Assembly: GCF_001347015.1 (NCBI RefSeq)
Contig: NZ_CFGI01000001.1
Location: forward strand, 124,001 to 188,000
DNA from: Streptococcus pneumoniae
GTDB taxonomy: Bacteria; Bacillota; Bacilli; Lactobacillales; Streptococcaceae
Reading direction: 5' to 3'
DNA: 64,000 nt
Shown: positions 35,684-46,200 of the stretch, one piece after another
Position numbering within the stretch: position 1 is the stretch's first letter
Layout: every line of letters starts with the position of its first letter
The notes under the pieces: generated by a model
The model's input: only the letters and a program-made list of their open reading frames with translations
What the model was told of the DNA's origin: nothing
Databases searched by the model: none
Position numbers and translations under genes: made by a program

Positions 35684-36175
35684 ATGGTAACTTTTCTCGG
35701 AAATCCTGTGAGCTTTACAGGTAAACAACTACAAGTCGGCGACAAGGCACTTGATTTTTCACTCACTACAACAGACCTTTCTAAAAAATCTCTGGCTGAT
35801 TTTGATGGCAAGAAAAAAGTCTTGAGTGTCGTGCCTTCTATCGATACAGGTATCTGCTCAACTCAAACGCGTCGCTTTAATGAAGAACTGGCTGGACTAG
35901 ACAACACAGTCGTATTGACTGTTTCTATGGACCTACCATTTGCCCAAAAACGTTGGTGTGGTGCTGAAGGCATTGAAAATGCTATCATGCTCTCAGACTA
36001 TTTCGACCAGTCCTTTGGACGTGATTATGCCCTCTTAATCAATGAGTGGCATCTATTGGCACGCGCAGTCTTTGTCCTCGATACTGACAATACTATTCGC
36101 TACGTTGAATACGTAGACAATATCAACTCTGAACCAAACTTCGAAGCCGCAATTGCAGCTGCTAAAGCCCTATAG
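35684..36175 (+). CDS. tpx: Thiol peroxidase (PsaD)
   Basis: A 163-residue atypical 2-Cys peroxiredoxin that reduces hydrogen and organic peroxides. The peroxidatic Cys58 is in [17 protein letters not shown], and the resolving Cys92 is in KRWCGAEG. The start is the ATG at 35684 behind TTGGAGT; the open frame extends 27 bases upstream without support. It sits after psaA and has its own promoter. In pneumococcus it protects against peroxide, consistent with the neighbouring Mn uptake system. Confidence 0.96.
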   Translation: MVTFLGNPVSFTGKQLQVGDKALDFSLTTTDLSKKSLADFDGKKKVLSVVPSIDTGICSTQTRRFNEELAGLDNTVVLTVSMDLPFAQKRWCGAEGIENAIMLSDYFDQSFGRDYALLINEWHLLARAVFVLDTDNTIRYVEYVDNINSEPNFEAAIAAAKAL

Positions 36176-36227
36176 AAAAAATCCTCTGTCACAAAGAGTT
36201 CCCTACTCTTTGAAACGGAGGATTTTT
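36175..36227. terminator. tpx terminator
   Basis: AAAAATCCTC (36177-36186) pairs with GAGGATTTTT (36218-36227), and an inner hairpin AAAGAGT/ACTCTTT extends it. It can serve the convergent FtsX gene too. Confidence 0.75.
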
Positions 36228-36270
36228 GTTTACGAGTAAATATAAGTTCAATCAGATAAAAACAACTACC

Positions 36271-38979
36271 TTACTCTACAGATTTCAGGGCTTCAAGCAT
36301 ATCAACCTTTCTCAGATGATAATTGACAAAGAAACCAAGCAAGGTCAAAATGATGCTTACTGCTGCCACTGGGATTACATAGACTTCCCAGCCTACCTGT
36401 GGATAAAAGAGAATAGTCGCAGGCGAAATCATTTGAATCAAAAATTGGTGTAAATAGAAACCAGCTACCAGACCAAGTACGATTCCCACAAGGGACAGCA
36501 CAATCGTCTCACGGTAAATGTAGAGAGTGACTTCATTATTATGAAAACCAAGAACCTTGATAGTGGATAGTTCACGGATTCTCTCAGCTACGTTGATATT
36601 AGTCAGATTGTAGAGGATAACGATAGCCAACAGAACCGATACGATAACCAAGATGGTCATGGTCTGATTGAGTGAGCTGGCGACGGAGTCAAAGAGTCGA
36701 ATAGCTGAAGCGTTCTGGACAACGCTAGACACCGCAGATTGATTCATGAGTAAGCCGGCCTGTCTTTCGATACTAGTAGCACTGGTATCCCTTAATGAGA
36801 CCAAATAAGTGTTGGCTTGGGGTAGCTGTCCGTAAATTTGCTCATAACTAGCCTGACTCATATAAATAAAGTGACCAACGTAGTTCTCAGTAATAGCAGC
36901 GACCGTTAGTTCCTTACCTTCAATTTCTAGAGTCTGCCCAACCTTGACACCTGCCAGCTGGGCAAGTTTAGTTGTGATGACAACTCCATCTTTTAATGTC
37001 AACTCTTGCTGATGATGTTGCAGATGGATAAAGGGTGTCAAATCTTCCTTCTCTGTCATCATAAGGGTAATGGTCTGAAGACCAGCCTTACCTTTGAAAT
37101 CCTTGTCTAGCGTGTTAGAATAGATTTTCTGGTAGGCTTTGATGTCTTGCCCTTTCAACACTTCTTCTAGCTCTGCCTTGTCCTGATTGGTCGCACTAGG
37201 ATTTTCAGAGACAATCATCTGATACTGTTGGATTTGTTGAAACTGTCTAGACGGAACTCCTGCTACAGAGGATTGGATTCCCAAACCTGCAAAGAGCAGA
37301 GCGGCTGAACCTGCCACACCAAAGATCGTCATCAACATCCGCTGCTTATAACGGAAAATATTGCGGGCTGTTACCTTATGAGTAAAACTGAGACGACGCC
37401 AGATAAAACCGATGCGCTCCAGTAAGATTTTAGCTCCTTTGACAGGTGGTTTAGGCAGTAAAAGCTGGGCTGCTTCGTCATGAAGTTCCCTACGAGCTAC
37501 CAAGTAGGCTGGTAACACACTCGCCAACCAACTTAAACCAAGAGCTAATAAACTATAGCTCCAATAGAACTGAATCTGGGTTTCTCCCACCACCGTGCCT
37601 TTTGTAATGACACTTGAAATCACACCGGCTAGTAAATAATGGCCAAGTATACTACCTAGAGCTGTTCCGACAGTCCCAGCTACTAGACCGTAGAGGAGAA
37701 ATTTAGCAATAATATCCTTACTACGATAGCCCAAGGCCTTAAAAATCCCTGCATGAGTTCGCTCTTCATCCACAAAACGAGTCATAGTTGTAAAAGTCAC
37801 CATAGCTGCTACGGCATAAAGCACTACAGGAAAGATATTACCCACTGCCCGAATACTGGCTGAAGCATTACTGTACATGAGGTAGCCTTGACCACCTGGC
37901 ATGGTTTGCCGGTTATAGACCTGATACTTGGGCTCAGCTAAATCATCCAAGACTTGCTGATGTTTTTCTAATTTTTCCTTTTCTTGGGCTAGATTTTGTT
38001 CAGCCTGCTTTAGCCTATCCTCTTCCTTGCTCAATTCCTGCTTGGCTTGGGTAAGTTGCGCACTGGCCTGCTCTCTCTGGGCTTGAGGAAGCAAGGCTAG
38101 TTGACTTTCCTGAGCCTGTAAACGAGCTTGAGCAGCTGCTAAACGACGCTTACCTTCCTGCAGATTAGTCTCAGCCTTATCAAGGGTTTCTTGGCCTTTG
38201 TCAAGAGATTCTTGCCCTTCTTTTCTCAAGAGTTGCAGACGTGCCTTGCCATTATCTGACAAAGCTTGTTCAAGGTCTTCCTGATGTTGCTTGGATTTTT
38301 CTTCATAAGCTGCTGAAAAAGCATTTAATCCTGCTAAATCTTGATATTTCAAGCGTGCTATATTATAGACTTTCTGATCAAACTGACTAGGTAAAATCAC
38401 CCCATAGGCTGTCAGAGTACCACTTCCACTTGCTGCGTAGCCCATATCTCGCTGGGAGAGGATTTCAGCCGAATCCACAAAACCAGTAATGGTAAAAGTA
38501 TGGTCTTTTAAAGAGGAATGATTGCCTTCTTTTTCTTTAAAGCTAATCTCTTGTCTTACACGATATTGATCCTGCAAATGACTTGCCAAAGCGATTTCCT
38601 TGTCTGACTGAGGAAGTCGTCCCTCTCTTAGCTGAAAGGTTGAAATTCGCTCTGGTTTGGAGTACAGCCGAATGGCATCCTGCCCATTCTCCATAGTCAC
38701 ATCTGTCAAATAGCCAAACTCGACCTCTGCGCCCTGAGTCTGTTCTAGTTCTTCTTGATCTGTTTGATCCAAACCATAATTAGACATGACTGCCAAATCC
38801 AAGGTTTTAGCAGTTGTTAAATAAGCATTAGCTGTCGCCTCCATGTTGGGGCTAGTCACTTTGAGACCTACTAGGGCTAGAGAGCCCAACATCATCAAGG
38901 TCAAGATAGATAAAAAACGTCCCTTGGAGCCTGTGAAGGACTGAATTAAGTCCTTCCAATAGGTTTTTCGCTTGATCAT
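36271..38979 (-). CDS. FtsX-like ABC transporter permease with long coiled-coil insert
   Basis: A 902-residue membrane protein with one N-terminal helix, a large extracellular part, three mid helices (residues about 380-500), another extracellular domain and three C-terminal helices. This is the two-copy FtsX/MacB-type permease arrangement. The first extracellular part holds a Gln/Glu/Lys-rich coiled coil (QESLDKGQETLDKAETN through AEQNLAQEKEKLEKHQQ). The gene follows its ATPase by one base. Such pairs export peptides or lipids or sense envelope stress. The substrate is unknown. Confidence 0.85.
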   Translation of the reverse strand: MIKRKTYWKDLIQSFTGSKGRFLSILTLMMLGSLALVGLKVTSPNMEATANAYLTTAKTLDLAVMSNYGLDQTDQEELEQTQGAEVEFGYLTDVTMENGQDAIRLYSKPERISTFQLREGRLPQSDKEIALASHLQDQYRVRQEISFKEKEGNHSSLKDHTFTITGFVDSAEILSQRDMGYAASGSGTLTAYGVILPSQFDQKVYNIARLKYQDLAGLNAFSAAYEEKSKQHQEDLEQALSDNGKARLQLLRKEGQESLDKGQETLDKAETNLQEGKRRLAAAQARLQAQESQLALLPQAQREQASAQLTQAKQELSKEEDRLKQAEQNLAQEKEKLEKHQQVLDDLAEPKYQVYNRQTMPGGQGYLMYSNASASIRAVGNIFPVVLYAVAAMVTFTTMTRFVDEERTHAGIFKALGYRSKDIIAKFLLYGLVAGTVGTALGSILGHYLLAGVISSVITKGTVVGETQIQFYWSYSLLALGLSWLASVLPAYLVARRELHDEAAQLLLPKPPVKGAKILLERIGFIWRRLSFTHKVTARNIFRYKQRMLMTIFGVAGSAALLFAGLGIQSSVAGVPSRQFQQIQQYQMIVSENPSATNQDKAELEEVLKGQDIKAYQKIYSNTLDKDFKGKAGLQTITLMMTEKEDLTPFIHLQHHQQELTLKDGVVITTKLAQLAGVKVGQTLEIEGKELTVAAITENYVGHFIYMSQASYEQIYGQLPQANTYLVSLRDTSATSIERQAGLLMNQSAVSSVVQNASAIRLFDSVASSLNQTMTILVIVSVLLAIVILYNLTNINVAERIRELSTIKVLGFHNNEVTLYIYRETIVLSLVGIVLGLVAGFYLHQFLIQMISPATILFYPQVGWEVYVIPVAAVSIILTLLGFFVNYHLRKVDMLEALKSVE

Positions 38980-38980
38980 G

Positions 38981-39682
38981 CTAGTACTCCAAACTGTCGA
39001 TATCCTGAGGATGCTGGTTCATCACCACATCCTTGACACTGGCATCGTGCATATGAATCACGCGATCAGCAATGGGCGCCAAAGCTCCATTATGAGTCAC
39101 GATGATCACCGTCGCTCTCTTTTGACGAGACATATCTTGGAGGATTTTCAAAACCTGCTTGCCCGTCTGATAATCTAAGGCGCCTGTCGGTTCATCACAA
39201 AGGAGGATTTTAGGATTTTTGGCTACCGCGCGTGCAATGGAGACTCGCTGTTGCTCCCCTCCAGAAAGCTGGGCTGGAAAGTTATTGAGACGATGAGCCA
39301 GACCTACATCTGTCAAGACCTGCTCAGGATTCAAGGCATCTGTCACGATTTCTGAAGCCAACTCCACATTTTCCTTAGCGGTTAGATTGGAAACTAGATT
39401 ATAAAACTGAAAAATAAAACCGACATCATTTCTACGATAATTGGTTCTCTGGTGGGAACTATAGTCTGCAATATTGGCACCATCAATCCAGATTTCCCCC
39501 TCGTCATTGGTATCCATTCCCCCAAGAAGGTTAAGAACCGTTGACTTGCCTGCACCAGATGCACCTAGAATAATAACCAATTCTCCCTTTTCAATCTCAA
39601 AATTCACATCGCGATTGGCCACAATCTCCGTATCCCCAACCTGATAACGCTTGTAACAGTGTTTCATCTCAATATAAGCCAT
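38981..39682 (-). CDS. ABC transporter ATP-binding protein (MacB/LolD type)
   Basis: A 233-residue ATPase. Walker [11 protein letters not shown]-loop [14 protein letters not shown], signature [14 protein letters not shown] and Walker [13 protein letters not shown] are intact. The FQFYNL and EPTGALD wording marks the MacB/LolD/FtsE branch that partners FtsX permeases. The start is the ATG at 39682 with GGGTGG upstream; a GTG nine bases earlier is in frame. It pairs with the downstream permease. Confidence 0.92.
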   Translation of the reverse strand: MAYIEMKHCYKRYQVGDTEIVANRDVNFEIEKGELVIILGASGAGKSTVLNLLGGMDTNDEGEIWIDGANIADYSSHQRTNYRRNDVGFIFQFYNLVSNLTAKENVELASEIVTDALNPEQVLTDVGLAHRLNNFPAQLSGGEQQRVSIARAVAKNPKILLCDEPTGALDYQTGKQVLKILQDMSRQKRATVIIVTHNGALAPIADRVIHMHDASVKDVVMNQHPQDIDSLEY

Positions 39683-39802
39683 AAAACCCACCCTCTCTCA
39701 AACAAATTACTTCCTATTACCATTATAACGCTTTTTCAACTAGTTGGAAACTGCTTACATTCTCAAATCCTTATTAAAAGGCAGTTTCAAATTACTGCCT
39801 TC

Positions 39803-39956
39803 TAATACTCAATGAAAATCAAAGAGCAAACTAGGAAGTTAGCCGCAGGTTGCTCAAAGCACCGCTTTGAGGTTGTAGATAAGACTGACAAAGTCAGTCA
39901 CATATATACGGTAAGGCGACGCTGACGTGGTTTGAAGAGATTTTAGAAGAGTATAA
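39803..39956. repeat. BOX element with boxB (A-B-C type, 154 bp)
   Basis: Ends AATACTCAATGAAAATC and GATTTTAGAAGAGTATAA. The centre GCACCGCTTTGAGGTTGTAG and the core TACGGTAAGGCGACGCTGAC are present. It lies between the fucosidase 3' end and the ABC ATPase. Confidence 0.9.
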
Positions 39957-39963
39957 CATCTTC

Positions 39964-42375
39964 TTAAAAATAAAATTGAACAAGATCACCTGCTGCTGTT
40001 GCTACCGAAATACAATCTTTCCCCTTGCATTTCACTTCTGCTTTTTCTTGATTCACTTCAATCACACTTTTTTCAATACCTGGATAAGAAACTCGCAAAT
40101 CTCCTCCACTCCTTGATAAAATGGTCATCTGTAAGAGTTTTTTATCCGCCCACCTCATGCTAACTTCAAAATGTCCACGTGCCATTAAGCCTGAAACTAA
40201 ACCTGATGACCATGCATCGGGTAGGGCAGCTAGAGGTACCAGATAAGCTGTATGAGACTGGAGTAACATTTCCGCCATACCACTAGTAGCACCAAAATTA
40301 CCATCTATCTGAAAAGGAGGATGGCTACACCAAAGATTTGGCAAGGTCGATGACTTTAACTGCTCTGCTAATAATTTATGGGCTCGATTGCCATCTCCCA
40401 AACGCGCCCAGAGATTGATCTTATTGGCCTTAGACCAACCTGTGCCCCCATCTCCACGATCATTGAGACTAGCACGCGCCGCATCAAGATAGTCTTGTCC
40501 CTTATAGCTAAAGAGAGTTCCAGGATAGAGTCCCACCAGATGGGAAACGTGCCGATGCTGGGCCTCCACTTTCTCATTTTGAAAATACTGCTCTTCCTCC
40601 TCATACCACTCCCTGATTTGACCAGATTGAGTGATTTGAAGAGGATTAAGCAAGTCAAACTTCTCCTTGACCTCAGTCAACAAAGCCTCATCCAGTCCCA
40701 ATTCCTGAGCAGCCTGAATAAAATCATGAAATAACTGCCAAATCAGAGATTGGTCATAGGTATTGCCAATCGAAATCGGCCCATGTTCTGGAGAATAAGA
40801 CGGAGAAGACACCCAACGCTGCGCCTGCTGGTCCTTATGTAAAAAGGCATTCCAAAAACGAACCGTTTCCCTCAACATGGGATAAATTTTATCCCTGAGA
40901 TAGTCTTGGTCCCTGTAAAATGAATAGGCTTCATAAACAGTTTGCATCATCCACGCATTGGCAGCTGGTGACCAACCCCAATAGTAATCCCAACCAGGTG
41001 CCGTCCAGCCAAAAGGAGTAGCTTGAGTATGAACCAACCAACCATTCTCCTCCCCTTCCTGAGAGACGATTCCTGCATACCTTGTAGCCGCTAGACGACC
41101 ATAGACACGCAAATCATCGATATAGTTGATGACTGGAAAAGCCGTCTCTAGGAGATTGGTAACATAGGCTGGCCAATAATTCATCTGCAGATTGATATTC
41201 AGGTGATAGTCCGAATTCCAAGGAGGATTATCGACTGCATTCCAGACCCCTTGTAGGTTAGCTGGTAGAGCATCTGGACAATCTCTGGAAGAACTAATCA
41301 ATAAATACCGTCCATACTGGAAGAACAGCTCCTCCAAAGCCTGCCCCTCTTGTGGCTTATAATTTTTTAACAAGTCATCTGTAGTGGATGTGTCTACATC
41401 AGCTCCCAAATCCAATTGAACACGCTGGAATAAGGCTTGGTAGTCCTCAATATGCCTTGATTTCAATTGGGCATAGCCCTTTTCTTTAGCTATCTCCACT
41501 AAGTCCTTTACCTGTTGCTCTAAATCTATTTTCTTGCGATAATTGCTAGCAGGATTTTGGGCAAAATCAGTCTTAGCAGCCAAGAAGAGATTGGCATAAC
41601 TGGCTCCTGATATCTGAACCTTATCCGACCAGACGCTAATGTCTCCATCCGTTTCCCAAGCTAAACAGCTAGCGAATCGCAGATCATTATCCTTAACTCT
41701 TCCCTTCATCAAGATATGAGAATCAGTAATATCCAACTTGCATTCCTTGTAATCCGATTTTTCCTGCTCATACTTTCCATCAGAAGCCAAATCACGACTT
41801 AGCGACAGTTCTATAGTAAAATCTAGAGTTTCCAACCCTTCCTTAGTAAAGCGCTGAACCAAGAGATCATCTGGAAAACTCGCAAAGGCTTCACGTTCAA
41901 ATCGCGTTCCCTTATAGGCATAAGAAGTCGTCACAAGTGCCTTACTAATATTCAGCTGTCTCTGATAGTCCGTCACCTGAGACAAAGTCTTGCCTTGCTT
42001 GCTGAACTCAATGTGAATATCCCCAAAGGACAGATAGGTCCCATATTGACTCGTTTTTGGTCCAATCAGATGCTTTTCAGCCAGTTCCTTAGCCCGATTG
42101 TAATCTCTCTTCTCCAAAGCCTGCCGAATCTCAGCTAAAAAACTATGCTGATCTTGAAGATTTCCACCCTGATAATCGGAACTATCAGGAAGTGGACCTC
42201 CAGACCAGAGACTTTTTTCATTGAATTGAATCCGTTCAGCCCCTATAAGCCCAAATACTTTAGCCCCTAAAGAACCATTGCCTATTGGTAAAGCCTCTTC
42301 TTCCCAGCCCTTATATGTTGTTGACGCTGGTTGCTTGTAGGCCAGTACATAATCTTGTTTTTTATTCCTTATCAT
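39964..42375 (-). CDS. Glycoside hydrolase family 95 (alpha-L-fucosidase type)
   Basis: An 803-residue enzyme. The N-terminal beta domain starts LAYKQPASTTYKGWEEEALPIGNGSLGAKVFG. The catalytic (alpha/alpha)6 barrel has LPANLQGVWNAVDNPPWNSDYHLNINLQMNYWPAYVTNL, matching GH95 1,2-alpha-L-fucosidases. No signal peptide or wall anchor is present, so it is predicted to be intracellular. It would act on imported fucosylated oligosaccharides, but no sugar transporter is next to it. Specificity (fucose or galactose) is not certain. Confidence 0.88.
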   Translation of the reverse strand: MIRNKKQDYVLAYKQPASTTYKGWEEEALPIGNGSLGAKVFGLIGAERIQFNEKSLWSGGPLPDSSDYQGGNLQDQHSFLAEIRQALEKRDYNRAKELAEKHLIGPKTSQYGTYLSFGDIHIEFSKQGKTLSQVTDYQRQLNISKALVTTSYAYKGTRFEREAFASFPDDLLVQRFTKEGLETLDFTIELSLSRDLASDGKYEQEKSDYKECKLDITDSHILMKGRVKDNDLRFASCLAWETDGDISVWSDKVQISGASYANLFLAAKTDFAQNPASNYRKKIDLEQQVKDLVEIAKEKGYAQLKSRHIEDYQALFQRVQLDLGADVDTSTTDDLLKNYKPQEGQALEELFFQYGRYLLISSSRDCPDALPANLQGVWNAVDNPPWNSDYHLNINLQMNYWPAYVTNLLETAFPVINYIDDLRVYGRLAATRYAGIVSQEGEENGWLVHTQATPFGWTAPGWDYYWGWSPAANAWMMQTVYEAYSFYRDQDYLRDKIYPMLRETVRFWNAFLHKDQQAQRWVSSPSYSPEHGPISIGNTYDQSLIWQLFHDFIQAAQELGLDEALLTEVKEKFDLLNPLQITQSGQIREWYEEEEQYFQNEKVEAQHRHVSHLVGLYPGTLFSYKGQDYLDAARASLNDRGDGGTGWSKANKINLWARLGDGNRAHKLLAEQLKSSTLPNLWCSHPPFQIDGNFGATSGMAEMLLQSHTAYLVPLAALPDAWSSGLVSGLMARGHFEVSMRWADKKLLQMTILSRSGGDLRVSYPGIEKSVIEVNQEKAEVKCKGKDCISVATAAGDLVQFYF

Positions 42376-42391
42376 ACTTCCATACTAACAT

Positions 42392-42418
42392 AAAAAGCCT
42401 AGAAATCAATTCTAGACT
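42392..42418 (-). terminator. gpmA terminator
   Basis: On the minus strand AGTCTAGAA-TTGA-TTTCTAGGCT is followed by T5. Confidence 0.75.
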
Positions 42419-42427
42419 TACAATTTT

Positions 42428-43120
42428 TTATTTTCCAAGGTAGTATTCAGAAACTACGTTCAATTTTTCGTCGAATTCGAATACCAATGGTGGGAAGTTA
42501 GGGATTTCCACGTCCATGATTTCATCATCTGACAAACCTTTGATGTGTTTTACAAGGGCACGGATTGAGTTACCGTGAGCTCCTACGAATACGTTTTTAC
42601 CATCTTTAAGAGCTGGAGCGATTTTATCTTCCCAGAATGGAAGGGCACGTTCCAAAGTCACTTTCAAGTTTTCAGCATCTGGGATAACTGAGTCGTCAAG
42701 TGAAGCATAACGACGGTCTGTGTGAGCTGAGTGCTCATCATCACGGTCCATGTTTGGAGGCAATACATCGTATGAACGACGCCAGATGTGAACTTGCTCA
42801 TCACCAAATTGTTCAGCAGCTTCAGCTTTGTTTTTACCAGTCAAACCACCGTAGTGACGTTCGTTCAAGCGCCATGATTTTTCAACTGGAACCCACAATT
42901 GGTCAGAAGCTTCAAGAGCCAAGTTAGTTGTTTTGATCGCACGTTTCAATACTGAAGTGTAAGCTTGGTCAAATTCGATACCAGCTTCTTTGATCAATTT
43001 ACCAGCGTCAATCGCTTGTTGTGTACCTTTTTCAGACAAATCAACATCAGCCCAACCAGTGAAAAGGTTAGCTTTGTTCCATTCAGACTCACCGTGGCGA
43101 GCAAAAACCAATTTTACCAT
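42428..43120 (-). CDS. gpmA: 2,3-bisphosphoglycerate-dependent phosphoglycerate mutase
   Basis: A 230-residue glycolytic enzyme interconverting 3- and 2-phosphoglycerate. The phosphohistidine motif [10 protein letters not shown] (His9) is at the N-terminus. [17 protein letters not shown] contains the catalytic Glu, and [14 protein letters not shown] carries the second His. Length and motif set are standard. A good terminator follows. It is downstream of the M26 protease but separated by a weak hairpin. Confidence 0.97.
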   Translation of the reverse strand: MVKLVFARHGESEWNKANLFTGWADVDLSEKGTQQAIDAGKLIKEAGIEFDQAYTSVLKRAIKTTNLALEASDQLWVPVEKSWRLNERHYGGLTGKNKAEAAEQFGDEQVHIWRRSYDVLPPNMDRDDEHSAHTDRRYASLDDSVIPDAENLKVTLERALPFWEDKIAPALKDGKNVFVGAHGNSIRALVKHIKGLSDDEIMDVEIPNFPPLVFEFDEKLNVVSEYYLGK

Positions 43121-43228
43121 TAGATGGATTCTCCTTTAAATTTTCCGAGGTTTCCCCTCGTTTATCTATTCTATTTTACACAATTTTTCACAAAAAAGCT
43201 AGTCATAACCAAAAAGGAAAGAGTTTCA

Positions 43229-43259
43229 CACATGAAGAAACGAAACCTATCTTCATGTG
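43229..43259 (-). terminator. Hairpin after the M26 protease gene
   Basis: CACATGAAG pairs with CTTCATGTG directly after the stop. The T-run is poor, so termination may be weak. Confidence 0.45.
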
Positions 43260-43264
43260 CTACC

Positions 43265-46200
43265 CTAATTAGTAAATTTATTTTCCTCATCAAATATTGA
43301 AGTTCTAAAATCATCAGTTTGATCTAGATAAGCTTTGAAAATAGCTTTTTTAAGTTTGTAAACTTTACTACTTTCTTTTGGATATAATATTGAAGCATAA
43401 TTAGTAGCATCTTCTTGCACCGCTTTTTCAATCAATGTTTTTAACTTACTAATATTATCAATAGTTACCGTCTCTTGACGTCTCCAATTAGTTGGATCTA
43501 TAAAGTTAATATTTGTTAATTTATTAAATTTACTTTCTCGTTCTTTATACATTGCTTTTTTAAAATCAGCCCAAGATGAATACTGGTTATTAAATATCTT
43601 ATTAAGCACTAATTTATCAGTTACCAATCCTACTTCTTTACCGTATGAATTAATTTTACTTCCATTAGCTTTCGCTTCATTTTCATATTGGTTAGAAATA
43701 TATGGTACCATACCTTCTTTATATCCTTTTGCAGCTAATAGTTCAAATGCCATACGACGAGCCATTAAATCACCCGGAGTCCCTTTATCACTACTTAAGG
43801 CAGAATATATTGGCGAGAAAAGATTGATTGTGTAGTATCCATTTCGTTTATACTCACCTTCATCAATATACCCTCTTCTTGTGATTATATCGTTTTCTAT
43901 TAAACTATTGAAAGAAGTTAATTTATTAAGCTCATCTAGTTTTAATCTACGAACAACATTTGTTGCGTAAACCTCATTTCCATCAGGATCAGGTTTAAAT
44001 TTATTCTCAACTTTTCTCAACAGATCATATTTTTGATTGCTATCTAACTTAGCTACTGCTTCTCCTTCTAACATCTCAAGTGTATAAACTAAATCAAATA
44101 AATTGTGCATATATTTACGTAAATCTTCTGCATTATTAAATCGTTGAGTTGGATCTTTTACTTGTAGTCTATCAGCATTTTCCGCTTCATTATATTTCAA
44201 CACAGAGTTTATCGTGATTGTTGCATCATTTGGATGATCAGGAGCTTGCAATAATCCTTTTGCATAAAACTCTGGTCCAAGCCCATTTCTTCTTCCATAT
44301 CCTCCAAGATAAATCTCTCTATCAGAATTATGTGTCATTTCATGAGTATATGTTACCGCACCAGATTTATCAAGCATACGATAAGCCATATAGTAGAACG
44401 CATCTCCCGTAGCATATGCTCCGTGTCCATTATGAACAACATTATTCCCCGCAGGACCGAAGAAATGTTTTATTGCTGGATGATCAGTTTCAAAATCTGC
44501 TTGACTAGTATTTTTATCTTTATCATTACCAAATCTAAAAGAATCATATACCAAAATACTTCTAAACAATTTATCTTTTTCTTTCGTATCTAGTATTTTG
44601 TACCAATAATCATAATGATCTCTAAATCGTTTAGCCGCTTCTTGTGCATTATCTTCTACAAATTTGTTTAATTTTTCTCCCTCAGGATATTCAGAACTTC
44701 TATATCTATCATAAGCACCAAATCCTATAGTTGAAATATTGGCAATCATAAATATCATTTTTTCTTCTGGTAAAGTTAATAACGGTAAGACCATACTTTG
44801 ATATTTCCATGATGGACTAGTTAATCTATCATAGACACCTATAGAATACTTAGTTCCCTCTTTCCCTTGTTTTTCTCTTACCTCTTCAATTGTAGATTTT
44901 TCTTCTACAATATATGCTTTTGTTTGTTTTTTAAACCACTCATTGTTAGAAGTTTTTGGTAAGAATACTTTTCTATATCCTTCTAATGCCTTGAATAAAG
45001 TTTCTGTCCCATAATTCTTCGCTAACAATACATTATAAGTAATAACGTTATTTTTTGCTAATAAATTGTTAAATCCAGATTTACCTAATTCAATAACATT
45101 ATCTAGAGCTGAACTATTTGATTTACCAAAGAAATCTAAATGATATAATACTAAATCTTTTGCACTTGCATTATCATATTTAAAATTATACCAGCGTTCA
45201 AGATATGTTAAACCTAGAAGTAACGCCTCTTTATTTTTCTTGATTTTCTCGATTACATAATTATCAATTATCGAATTACTATTCTCAGCGATTGCTGCAT
45301 CTGCTGACAGAAGTTTCGCTAAACTATCACCTATAGCTTCTTTTGTTTTTTCAAATTGTTCATCTAGATATAATTCTGTTAAACTGATATCCTTAGAAAT
45401 ATCTAATACTTTTCTAATTGCATCTGATTTATATTCTACTTTATTTAATTCTGGTAATACTTCATCTAAAATATTTTTATTATTACGAAGTAATGTATTA
45501 GGTGTGTAAATTAATTTTGTACCGTTCACACCATACTCTGCTACATTTGAAAAATCACTTTGGTATTGTACATTTACCGTTTCAGATGTATTATCTGCGT
45601 AATATAGTAATAGTTTATTTATACTAGATTTATTTCCATTAATATCACTAATTACTTCTTTATCTTTCATAGGCACTACTGACAATAATTGTTTATTGTA
45701 AAGATTACTATTAGTATCTACTAAATTCCCGTACTTAACTATTGTTTCTCTATTATAGAATGGTAATAGTTTTTCTATATTTTTATAAACTTGTTCTTTT
45801 GATGAATCAGCATTTTCAAGATTTCTATAGTCAGTTACATATCTAGATGAGAAGTTGAATTCTTCAATCTTAGTATTTTTCTTAGTAACAAGTGCAGCTT
45901 TTTTCTCAAGAACTTTATTATTTTCTAATATAGTACCTCTTTGTTTTTCTGAATCTCTACTTAATACTTCATCATCTACTTGCTCTACATTAACTACCTT
46001 ATTATTTTTATTACTGTATGTGTCTATTGCTTTTATACCTGTAAAATCATACCCCGTAATAGCATTACCGTTCGTAACATTAACGTCACTTAATACGTTT
46101 GTAAGATTACCAGAGTTACTTAGTTCTGAAGTATCCCTATCCCAAAGATACCCAGCTATTCCTCCAACATAACCGAAATGTTTTACATTATTAAGATTTC

